64,000 nt of DNA. Source: Scalesia atractyloides (Eukaryota; Streptophyta; Magnoliopsida; Asterales; Asteraceae). How positions within the stretch are numbered: the first letter of the stretch is position 1; each line of letters begins with the position of its first letter. The notes under the pieces are model-generated. The model worked only from the letters and a program-made list of their open reading frames with translations, was not told where the DNA came from and did not search any database. The DNA is taken from the NCBI GenBank assembly GCA_947069175.1, contig CAMTDV010000013.1, forward strand, positions 16,321,412-16,385,411, written 5' to 3'. The translations under genes were made by a program, and so were the position numbers. Positions 1 to 8,929 of the stretch are shown piece after piece.

Positions 1-1070
1 TCAACGATCAGGTCAACGGTCAGTCAACGGTCAACGGTCAGAGAAAAAAATCAAATTTTTTTTATTATTTTTATTTAATTATTTTAATTAAAAATCAATT
101 AAAAATACTTAAAAATAACATTTTTAAGGTTAGAAAATAGCCTCAAACTCACAAAAATACACCCAACAATCCTACTAAAATAGATTAATAAAATCCGTTT
201 AGTTACCAAACCATAATGCGATTTATCTAGGTTAAATCTCACTCGTGGTTAAAACCACTTCGCGTGCATTCAACATCATCAACCGAACGCACCCACTGTG
301 AGTGAATCTTACAACTCCCCCTTTTAAATTACACGTTTTGGGGTGTGTCATGTGTTATGAAAATAATTAACTTATTTATTTAAACTTGTGCCATACCACA
401 TCATGACCTAAACTTAGATTGGTTATGTTGTTTTGATTACTTATTTCCTTTTGTCAAATTATATGAAACTCAATCATTAGGCCCCTCAGTTCCTCGTGAG
501 AGACGAGTTGAGTATCGCGTGCCTCTAAATGTTCCATTTTTATTCATGTGTGTATCATTGAGTTTATATTATTTGTAGTTGTGTCATTCATATTATCATG
601 TTTATGCAATTCATTCATTAGGCCCCTCAGTTCCTCGTGAGAGACGAGTTGAGCATCGCGTGCCTCTAATTGTTCCATTATTGATCATGTGTGTTTCATT
701 TAATATCTTATGATTGTTGATTAAGTTTACATCTATTTTTACTCATGTTTGGTTGTGCACATATTTCTTAATCAATTTAAATAAATTTGTTCAAATGTTT
801 TCCATAGGATTCACTCGCCAACATTATGTTGATCAAAAAACCCTTTTACACATGATACAGGTGAACAGGTTGAAGCAAGGAAAACATAGGATATGCCTTA
901 GAAGAGAACAAAGAAGTTTAGATTGTTAGTTAGAACATGTTGTAACATTTATTGTAAATTTCAATTTAATTTGTGTTAAAGAATATGAAACGCATAATAA
1001 ATGTCATGAGCTTTGATGATAACCCAATCATGCCCCGATCACCTTTTCCGCTGCGGGTCGGGGTGTGACA
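1..1070 (+). repeat. RE-A 5' LTR, right-hand 1070 bp
   Basis: Matches 6945-8016 of the 3' LTR with about 15 differences counted by eye (about 1.4%). It ends in GTGTGACA just before the primer-binding site. The visible part includes a TCAAC/GGTCA microrepeat (1-41), two copies of a block reading CCCCTCAGTTCCTCGTGAGA (from 481 and 622), the TTCACTCGCCAAC block near 810, and the LTR-terminal block ATGCCCCGA...GTGTGACA. The 71-residue frame at 714-929 is simply LTR sequence and is not called as a gene. Confidence 0.92.
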
Positions 1071-1073
1071 GAT

Positions 1074-1086
1074 TGGTATCAGAGCC
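1074..1086 (+). other. RE-A primer-binding site (initiator tRNA-Met)
   Basis: TGGTATCAGAGCC lies 3 bases after the LTR end. It is complementary to the 3' end of plant initiator tRNA-Met, the usual primer of plant gypsy elements. The same motif occurs after the 5' LTR of RE-B at 10587 and 24185. Confidence 0.93.
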
Positions 1087-1364
1087 ATGACTATAGGGAT
1101 ATAGGATAGGTTATTAGACCCTTAGAGCCTATACTATAGTCTGCCTAAATTTTAATTGATTAGGTGGTTACATACAAACTTGTGATATTTATTTGTTTCA
1201 TATTTGTTTACATTTCAGTCAAACATACATGCTTGTATACATATTCATTATACATATATACATATTCATTATACATATATCGATGTTCATGTATTCAATT
1301 TATTTTCATACTCTCATTATCCAAAGATTTTGTGCAATTTTCAAATCTCATCAAAGTAAGTTCT

Positions 1365-1580
1365 GCGACGGGCATGTAGTAACTGGAAGGGTACAAGTAC
1401 CGGTAGTCGGAACGTCCTGTCTAGGCTGGCATTCGTATAAATCCAATATAACGGACCAGTTTGCCTACCTGGGGACCAACGATGAGAGTACGAAGGACCT
1501 ATTAGGCCAAAGCATGCCACACCAAACGTCGTTCGAACTATCCCTACTTTGAGTTGTCACCGTGTCTACACCTGGACACA
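1365..1580 (+). promoter_or_regulatory. Conserved leader block between PBS and gag
   Basis: This untranslated stretch is close to 90% identical by eye to the leader of RE-B (10985-11190, 24613-24820), and its last part is recognisable inverted in the RE-C leader near 20210-20306. The leader outside the block is much less alike. Conservation of non-coding RNA between a gag-only element and pol-bearing relatives fits a cis signal such as RNA packaging or dimerisation. That role is inferred. Confidence 0.5.
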
Positions 1581-1869
1581 TTCCGAACATCACACGTTGT
1601 ATACATATTTCTCGATTTTCTCCGGGTTTCTGTGTACGCAACCTGGCAAACCCGTGCGAACCATATGAAAAACCGGTATTCATGGGGGCCCACATGATTA
1701 CACAGGTAGAGTATGGCGGCATGTAAGGCCTAACAGCGAGCAAAACCCAAGACATCCTATGGATGTAGTAGATTCATTTATTTATAATTATTTTATGAAT
1801 GTTCATTCCTAATGCGACCCATGAACCCAAAAGCATCCAACTCATACTCTTGTCATGTATTCCTTGTAG

Positions 1870-3255
1870 ATGTCTTCTAACCTCGCCCGTAGGAAGTCGA
1901 GAGCAAGAAAAGCCCGCGAGCGCATGGCTGCCTTAATCGCTCAACAAATGGCTGCCGTAATACCCAACATTGTAATCCAAGTTCAATAAGCACTTACCGT
2001 TAATCCTGTCAATCAAGCAAACCAAAACATTTTCAACTCTTCCCCAAATACCACTAAATGCACCTACAAGCATTTCAAATCATGCGACCCTCCGAAATAC
2101 AAAGGGACTGAAGGCGTCACCGCTCTCCTCCATTGGTTTGAAGAAACGGAAAACACTTTCCTAAATTGCGATTGCCCTGGCGATCGCAAAGTGCGATATG
2201 CTACCGGTCGATTATATGGGATAGCACTTACTTGGTGGAATACAGAAAAGGCCAAACGAGGCGTCGACGATGCTATGACCTTAACTTGGAACGAATTGAA
2301 GGAAATCATGACCAGACGATTTTGCCCAAGGAGCGAAATCAAGAAGTTAGAAGATGAATTCAACTCATTGAAGCAAATGGAAGGAGACCACATCACCTAC
2401 AACAAAAGATTCCTCGAGTTACATCAAATGGTTCCCAACATGTTTACTCCCCTCTACCGTTTGATCGAGCACTACATTCGTGGTCTTCCGTCAAAGATTC
2501 AAGACCCTGTAATAAGTGCCAAGCCTGCAACTTTGGAAGCAGCAATGGAGCTAGCAACAGAGCTCACCGAGAACCGAATCCGAAACAAAGACTTCAAGGA
2601 GGAGAAGAAGAAGGATAAAGAATCGACTGAAACCTCCGACTCCACTCAAACCGAATCCCCTTCTCAACCCAATCCTAAGAGAAGAAGAGTCGGGCGACTT
2701 TTCACTGCTACCCAACGAAATCCACCAGTTTTACACGCCATACCCATCCGAGCTATCTTAATCACCCAAGTGGCACCCAACTCAGCTTACCCAGATAAGA
2801 AACCATATCTTGGACCTCACCCTCGATGCAACAACTGTTTTTATCACCATCCCCATACCCTACCTTGTCGTCTATGTGCAACTTGTGGACGCTATGGTCA
2901 TTTGAGCAATGTTTGTCGCACCTTTCAAAACCAAACCTTTTCCCCTACTCAAAACATGGCCCAAACTTATCACCAACCCCAATACCCCATGTTCCCATAT
3001 GCTCGAGCTTGTTTCAATTGTGGCGACCCTACCCACTTTAGAAACACATGCCCTCAGTTGGTTAACGTTATTAACACTCAAGCCCAATCAAACCCAGTTA
3101 ACCAAGTAAACCAAGAAAACCCAACCACTATGCCGCCAGCAAGAGGAAGAGTCTTCAATATCAACGCCAATCCTGTCGAAGATAATGACGGCCCAAACGA
3201 AGATACTCAACTAGTCCTCTTCGCCGAAGATCCAGATTCAATTCCTATCGTTTAG
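1870..3255 (+). pseudogene. gag: RE-A gag (one in-frame stop; new C-terminal tail)
   Basis: Capsid/nucleocapsid protein of a gypsy element. ATG at 1870 begins MSSNLARRKS, matching the RE-C and RE-B gag starts. Codon 40 is TAA (1987-1989) where relatives have CAA. The same frame then stays open for over 420 codons. The core contains ALTWWNTEK, MTRRFCPRSEIKKLEDEF and LIEHYIRGLPSKIQD, then a lysine/glutamate stretch. Two Cys/His clusters follow: one of type CNNC...HH...CRLCATCGRYGH near 2826-2920, and a classic knuckle CFNCGDPTHFRNTC near 3012-3055. After INAN, where RE-C runs into protease, this gag ends in an acidic tail (EDTQLVLFAEDPDS) and a stop. An internal ATG at 2191 could give a 354-residue product. 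Readthrough, or a recent point mutation, are alternatives. Confidence 0.85.
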
Positions 3256-5374
3256 TTTTATGTTTTTTTTTATCACATAGAAACAAACATAACTTAAGGA
3301 TAAAGCCAATGAAACTTTGACGAGAATACGGTGGATACGCCGATGGTACTTCCTATATATAAGTATTCTTGTCAAAGGATCAGAAGCATTATCTGGCGGT
3401 TATGAGAGGCTCCATGTGTAGACTGTTAGAGTAATTATTGTATATTATATATTGTTTTCAGTATATGCATTTGCCGAGGCCGTGGCTCCCCATCCATTGA
3501 GGTTGAGTTGGATCCCCATTTTATTATGCGGTTGATCTTGGCGTGCCCGCACGATCGGCTCCGTTTGATTGAGCCTTGAGCGCACATTTCAATTTACATT
3601 TCCAGTTCATGCAATACGTTCGGCTCCGTTTGATTGAGCCTTGAGCGCACATTTCAATTTACATTTCCAGTTCATGCAATACGTTCGGCTCCGTTTGATT
3701 GAGCCTTGAGCGCACAGACAATTTCATTATCAGTATCTTGTGGTTGTGTGTTGTAGTAGAGTCGCATCGAACTAACCATAACTTGCGGATAAAGTCAATG
3801 AAAATTTGACAAGGATATGGTGGATACGCCGTTGGTACTTCCTATATATAAGTATTCTTGTCAAATGATCGGAGGCATTATCAGGCGGTTATGAGAGGTT
3901 CCATGCATAGGCTGATTGTGTGATGGTTGTTTAGATTAAGTTGTTCAATTTCAGTACATTCAATACGTTCGGCTCCGTTTGATTGAGCCTTGAGCGCACA
4001 TACAATTTCATTTTCAGTACATTCAATACGTTCGGCTCCGTTTGATTGAGCCTTGAGCGCACAGACAATTTCTTTATCAGTATCTTGTGGTTGTGGTGTT
4101 TGTAGTAGAGTCGCATCGAACTAACCATAACTTGCGGATAAAGTCAATGAGAATTTGACAAGAATATGGTGGATACGCCGCTGGTACTTCCTATATATAA
4201 GTACTCTTGTCAAATGATCGGAGGCATTATCAGGCGGTTATGAGAGGTTCCATGCATAGGCTGTTTGTGTGGTTAAGTTATTCATTTTCAGTACATGCAA
4301 TACGCTCGGCTCCGTTTGATTGAGCCTTGAGCACACAGACAATTTCAATTTCAGTACATTCAATACGTTCGGCTCCGTTTGATTGAGCCTTGAGCGCACA
4401 GACATTTCATTTTCAGTACATGCAATACGATCGGCTCCGTTCGATTGAGCCTTGATCGCACAGATATATTTCATTTCAGTATTTTATGTTTGTTGTATTG
4501 GTTGTAGAGTTATAGGACTAATCATAATTCACTGATAAAACCAATGAAAATTTGACAAGAATATGGTGGATACGCCGCTGGTACTTCCTATATATAAGTA
4601 TTCTTGTCAAAGGATCAGAGGCATTATCGGACGGTTATGAGAAGTTTTATGTAGGATTTATTAGTTTCTTGGTAACCAATCATAACTTGTGGATAAAACT
4701 AATGAAAATTTGGCAAGAATATGGTGGATACGCCGCTGGTACTTCCTATATATAAGTATTCTTGCCAAAGGATCAGAGGCATTATCAGGCGGTTATGAGA
4801 AGTTCCATGTAGGATTTAGTATTGCCTTGGTTGGAATTTGTGTTACATTTATATCATCATGCTATTTAAAGAGATTGGATTGTGTTCCATTTCTACATAA
4901 ACTAACCTCTCCATCATAACAAACGAGAGAGGAACTTCCACCATTCAAACATATATGCAATCAGAATGTGGATTCAAATATTTGCTGTTGTGTTTATTCA
5001 TGTTCGAATATTTGCTGTTGTGTTTATTTATGTTCAAATATCAGCTGTTGTTTTTTATTTATGTTCCATGTAGGTTGTAGTGTTAGAAGTATTGCCTTAG
5101 GATATAACCATACTTTCCCAAATGTATCTAAAATCTTATGCAAGATATCATTTTTAGCGAATCATTCCTGCTTATCAATACTTATACAGTAGGCAACAAA
5201 AAGCGATTCCTGAATAGGGTACTTAACCCTTACAAGGAACGTTACCCGCCTCGAACAAAAACTTAAACCCTTATTTTTTCTAAGCATACAACTGTCAAAC
5301 TAAACATCATCATTCTTTTAGTCAAATATATCAATTTAAATTTCGGGACGAAATTTCTAAAAAGCAGGGGATAC
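3256..5374 (+). repeat. RE-A non-coding internal region replacing pol
   Basis: No pol frame or pol-like peptide is visible. Five diverged copies of a unit of about 140 bp start near 3286, 3776, 4124, 4520 and 4677; each contains GGTGGATACGCCG and CTATATATAAG. Between them are eight copies of a 62-65 bp unit with CGGCTCCGTTTGATTGAGCC (3556, 3621, 3686, 3970, 4032, 4307, 4370, 4432). A three-copy run of about 35 bp (ATTTGCTGTTGTGTTTATT) lies at 4975-5065. The stretch 3475-3720 is recognisably a piece of an RE-C-type LTR. The end (5335-5374) keeps the pre-PPT block TTTCGGGACGAAATTTC found in RE-B and RE-C. Confidence 0.85.
5361..5374 (+). other. RE-A polypurine tract
   Basis: AAAGCAGGGGATAC directly abuts the 3' LTR start TGTAACATCC. 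RE-B (32438-32452) and RE-C (15236-15250, minus strand) have AAAAGTAGGGGATAC at the same place. Confidence 0.85.
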
Positions 5375-5564
5375 TGTAACATCCGTCAAAAAACGGATTT
5401 ACCAAACCCGCTCCGTTTATCAACCGAACAGTCAGTCAAAAATTTCGTTGCGAATTAAATGCCCAAAATATTTTTAAACGATACGTAATCGATTATTATA
5501 CGGGAATATATATTTAGTTTTTGAAAAACTGTTGAAAATCGCAAAATAAAAATAAAAGTCCTCT

Positions 5565-5641
5565 GCCGGGTTTCGAACCCGGGTCTGTACCGGTTCAACA
5601 ACAAGACTTATCACTTAACACACAAACCACTGCGCCACTTG
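5565..5641 (-). repeat. Opposite-strand tRNA-like module in RE-A LTR
   Basis: Read on the minus strand it gives GTGGCGCAGTGGTTTG (A-box-like, TGGC..AGTGG) and, about 45 bases on, a T-arm-like hairpin with CCGGGTTCGAAACCCGG. Counterparts at the same relative place exist in LTR-D (33797-33863), RE-B (32734-32806) and RE-C (14969-15050 and 28592-28673, plus strand). There is no good acceptor stem or anticodon arm, so it is a tRNA relic or mimic and not a tRNA gene. Confidence 0.6.
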
Positions 5642-5897
5642 TTTTGTTTGTTAAATATTGAAATCATTTAATTCATAAAGAGACGTTACGAATTCAAAAC
5701 CGGCGCCCAATAGTTCAGTCGTCGGAAATCCCGGAAATCTCGCGAGTTTTAACGACAATTTACGTTATAAACGTAAACCATTACTAAGACATCGGTTATA
5801 ACCGACGTCTGAGTCCGCGACCAAAATTATAACCGCCGGAGAAATTTAAATCAATGAATCCAGTTGGAAATCGGGCCAAATACATCGACGATTTGCC

Positions 5898-5906
5898 CTA
5901 TAAAAA
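5898..5906 (+). promoter_or_regulatory. TATA box of RE-A LTR
   Basis: TATAAAAAC about 520 bp into the LTR, followed by a C/A-rich stretch suited to a transcription start. LTR-D has CTATAAATAC at the matching place near 34127. Confidence 0.6.
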
Positions 5907-6337
5907 CCACCTCGAACCTCTGCAAACACTTTCGCTCAAAACCACACCCTTTCTCGGCGAAAACTCTCTCGCCGGAATTTTTCTGTTCGTCGCTGGAAAA
6001 CCGTTTTCCTCATTTCTGAAGCTCACTGAGCCTCTGAGCTTATACCGGAGATACCCACACCCTTTGTAAGCTTCCTGGAGATTCGCTGCTATAAGGAACA
6101 CGTCGCCGGAGGTGATTGCTGTCGCCGGAGTTTCTGCCGGAAAACAGAGGAGTCCAGTCGGTATACCTCTTCGCTTAAATTCTTTTCTTTTCACTTATAT
6201 CTCACCATGATGAACTGAAACACACTAAGAAACCGGTTAAAACTTCGAACCAGTCTGTTACCGATTCTGGTTAAATCTCAACGAGGAAGACGATGTTTCG
6301 GTAGTTTATAAGTATAATTAAAATCAACTTATTACTC

Positions 6338-6923
6338 GGGTTAGACACACAGTCCAGCGGTGGACTGTGTGCACATAAAACGCAAAGGTCTCGAGTTCGA
6401 ATCCCGTTTCACACACGCTGCCTTAATAAAAACCATTTTTTTTGTTTAACTGAACCGGAGTCGCCACTGGTATATGTTAAGTATATTAATAACCGGAATA
6501 ATAACCAAGTTAGACACACAGTCCAGCGGTGGACTGTGTGTTTGTTTATATCACAGGTCACGAGTTCGAGTCCGGTCTTCTGCACCGACTCGGACAATTA
6601 TCTATTCTTTTTAAATAAGTCAGAAATGAAAACAAATAATTTGTATTTAAGTATAATAAAAATTGGATTATATAACATGTTAAACACACAGTCCAGCGGT
6701 GGACTGTGTGTTAGTTTAAGCCACAGGTCCCGGGTTCGAGACCTGTGGAGCGCACCGTCCGAATTGATTTAAACTGTTTTTAAAATAAAATGATTTTCGG
6801 TTTAAACTAACTAATATATATATAATTAAAATCAGATATATAACGGGTTAGACACGTAGCTCAGTTGGTAGAGCTGCGTGCACGCGTACGGGAGGTCTCG
6901 GGTTCGAGCCTCACTCAGCGCAC
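6338..6923 (+). repeat. Tandem array of four tRNA-like modules (RE-A LTR)
   Basis: Modules start at 6338, 6509, 6679 and 6845 (spacing 171, 170, 166). Each has GGTTAGAC-like lead bases, then a 10-11 bp hairpin. In modules 1-3 it is CACACAGTCCA/TGGACTGTGTG with loop GCGG. In module 4 it is CACGTAGCTC/GAGCTGCGTG with loop AGTTGGTA, a textbook tRNA D-arm/A-box. About 20-25 bases later comes a B-box-like G(A/G)GTTCGAG. In module 3 the B-box sits in a perfect 9-bp hairpin, CCACAGGTC/GACCTGTGG. Acceptor stems are not convincing. Downstream of the TATA box these would be part of the LTR transcript; Pol III use is speculative. Confidence 0.75.
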
Positions 6924-6941
6924 TTGTACTCCGAATCGAAC

Positions 6942-6986
6942 CGGTCAACGGTCAGGTCAACAGTCAGTCAACGGTCAACGGTCAGA
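6942..6986 (+). promoter_or_regulatory. GGTCAAC microrepeats (W-box-like cluster)
   Basis: Several GGTCAAC/GGTCAG words in about 45 bp; the minus strand reads TTGACC, the core of WRKY-factor W-boxes. The same cluster is at 1-41, in LTR-D near 35152-35190, and inverted in RE-C near 13662-13695 and 27292-27310. Regulation by WRKY factors is inferred only from the motif. Confidence 0.35.
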
Positions 6987-8129
6987 GAAAAAAATCAAAT
7001 TTTTTTTTATTATTTTTATTTAATTATTTTAATTAAAAATCAATTAAAAATACTTAAAAATAACATTTTTAAGGTTAGAAAATAGCCTCAAACTCACAAA
7101 AATACACCCAACAATCCTACTAAAATAGATTAATAAAATCCGTTTACTTACCAAACCATAATGCGATTTATCTAGGTTAAATCTCACTCGTGGTTAAAAC
7201 CACTTCGCGTGCATTCAACATCATCAACCGAACGCACCCACTGTGAGTGAATCTTACAACTCCCCCTTTTAAATTACACGTTTTGGGGTGTGTCATGTGT
7301 TATGAAAATAATTAACTTATTTATTTAAACTTGTGCCATACCACATCATGACCTAAACTTAGATTGGTTATATTGTTTTGATTACTTATTTCCTTTTATC
7401 AAATTATATGAAACTCAATCATTAGGCCCCTCAGTTCCTCGTGAGAGACGAGTTGAGCATCGCGTGCCTCTAAATGTTCCATTTTTGTTCATGTGTGTAT
7501 CATTGAGTTTATATTATTTGTAGTTATGTCATTCATATTATCATGTTTATGCAATTCATTCATTAGGCCCCTCAGTTCCTCGTGAGAGACGAGTTGAGCA
7601 TCGCGTGCCTCTAATTGTTCCATTATTGATCATGTGTGTTTCATTTAATATCTTATGATTGTTGATTAAGTTTACATCTATTTTTACTCAAGTTTGGTTG
7701 TGCACATATTTCTTAATCAATTTAAATAAATTTGTTCAAATGTTTTCCATAGGATTCACTCGCCAACATTATGTTGATCCAAAAACCCTTTTACACATGA
7801 TACAGGTGAACAGGTTGAAGCAAGGAAAACATAGGATATGCCTTAGAAGAGAACAAAGAAGTTTAGATTGTTAGTTAGAACATGTTGTAACATTTATTGT
7901 AAATTTCAATTTAATTTGTATTAAAGAATATGAAACGCATAATAAATGTCATGAGCTTTGATGATAACCCAATCATGCCCCGATCACCTTTTCTGCTACG
8001 GGTCGGGTGTGTGACATTCCTAAAATGCAAGAGAACTAAGTTGGATGCTCCTTTCAGTTAGGAACTTTCAGAGGAGGGAGAAGAGTTGAAAATGAGAAAG
8101 GTGCAAGTTTAAATGGTGAACTTTGGCAC

Positions 8130-8139
8130 CTATTTATAG
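8130..8139 (-). promoter_or_regulatory. TATA box of LTR-X (unit 1)
   Basis: Minus strand CTATAAATAG, a near-consensus plant TATA box, followed by a leader-like stretch. Repeated at 21728-21737. Confidence 0.55.
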
Positions 8140-8489
8140 TTGGAGAGCTTGAAGGAGGTGATGCCAGGTGCTAAGGGGTGTAAGAGGAAGCTTACAAGTG
8201 TCCTAAAACGTGACATATCTGCTTGAAAGTTCATAGTTTCAAAAAAATGGTTTTTGGCAATTTGTGTGGAGGCCAAGGCAATTTTCTTCAGATATAGGCC
8301 TCTCGGGCCACGCGAGAGGCACAGGCCTTGCCTCTCGTACCCCGTGTCAGTTTTCAAAGGTTGACACTTTTATCCCCTCAACTTATAAAACCCTCTAAAA
8401 CACCCTTTTTAGCATTTTTAGCCCTCCGTAGCCAATACTTGGCGTACCCGGGGTTATGCCTGGACATTGTCGAGCTCTCGGTTCGTTAA

Positions 8490-8850
8490 GAGGTCACTCA
8501 GAGGTATAAATTAACATGTTGACACTTTTAACCCTTCCATTGTCCAACTTTGATACTTTTACAGAATTGAATCCTCTCGTCCAATAAGTGGCACGCATGA
8601 GAGTTAGGACTCCGCAAAGGATCACTCAGAGGCTCATTATAAGCATGTTGACTCGGATGTCACTCAGAGGCTGGGCATGTTGACACATCAGTCACTCAGA
8701 GGTCAAGTTTAAGCATGTTGGCATATCAGCCACTCAGAGGCTCACTTTTTAGCATGTTGACATATCAGTCACTCAGAGGCTAAGTTTATGCATGTTTACA
8801 TCAGATGGTCACTCAGAGGCTCAGTTTGAGCATGTTGACACTTTTAGTCC
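8490..8850 (-). repeat. 39-bp tandem repeat array in LTR-X (unit 1)
   Basis: CACTCAGAGG recurs at about 8494, 8621, 8660, 8692, 8731, 8770 and 8812, with GCATGTTGACA between copies; spacing is mostly 32-42 bp. It lies upstream of the TATA box when read on the minus strand, where LTR enhancer repeats are expected. Repeated at 22090-22445. Confidence 0.8.
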
Positions 8851-8929
8851 TTATTAGTCTTTAATAGACTAAAAATAAAATATGACACGTGTCACTATAC
8901 TATTGGACACGATTTTACATGTTGTTACA

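Larger units (their letters stand above)
1..8016 (+). mobile_element. RE-A: gag-only Ty3/gypsy LTR retrotransposon (5' end outside window)
   Basis: The end of a 5' LTR (1-1070), a tRNA-Met primer site, a gag-like frame, about 2.1 kb of non-coding tandem repeats where pol should be, a polypurine tract and a full 3' LTR (5375-8016) lie in the expected order. The gag matches those of RE-B and RE-C in this window, which belong by their pol to the chromodomain-bearing (Tekay/Del-like) gypsy group. No protease, reverse transcriptase, RNase H or integrase is present. With a 2642-bp LTR the whole element would be about 9.6 kb. The bases after the 3' LTR (TTCCT, 8017-8021) are the expected target duplication. 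The uninterrupted site is seen at 21615-21619 in LTR-X, so RE-A inserted into a copy of LTR-X. Mobilisation by enzymes of a relative such as RE-C is inferred. Confidence 0.88.
5375..8016 (+). repeat. RE-A 3' LTR (2642 bp)
   Basis: Begins TGTAACATCCG right after the polypurine tract and ends GGTGTGTGACA. It holds, in order: an opposite-strand tRNA-like module (5565-5641), a TATA box (5898-5906), a leader rich in CGCCGGAG-like words, four tandem tRNA-like modules (6338-6923), GGTCAAC microrepeats, and the conserved TTCACTCGCCAAC and terminal blocks. The TATA position implies that roughly the last 2 kb of the LTR is transcribed as R/U5. Confidence 0.92.
8017..8929 (-). repeat. LTR-X, part adjoining RE-A (unit 1)
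   Basis: Equals 21615-22527 with 6 differences in 913 bp. On the minus strand this is the promoter half of an LTR: it starts TGTAACA at 8929, carries the 39-bp repeat array (8490-8850) and has a TATA box (8130-8139). The rest of this LTR-X copy should lie left of the window, on the far side of RE-A. Confidence 0.65.

Noticed and set aside
714..929. 71-residue frame, almost identical at 7659-7874
   Set aside because: Both lie at the same place in the two LTRs of RE-A, so identity comes from LTR copying and not from protein selection.
3556..4450. CRISPR-like array of about 20-bp repeats
   Set aside because: Spacers are themselves repeated, units derive from LTRs, and the context is a plant retrotransposon.
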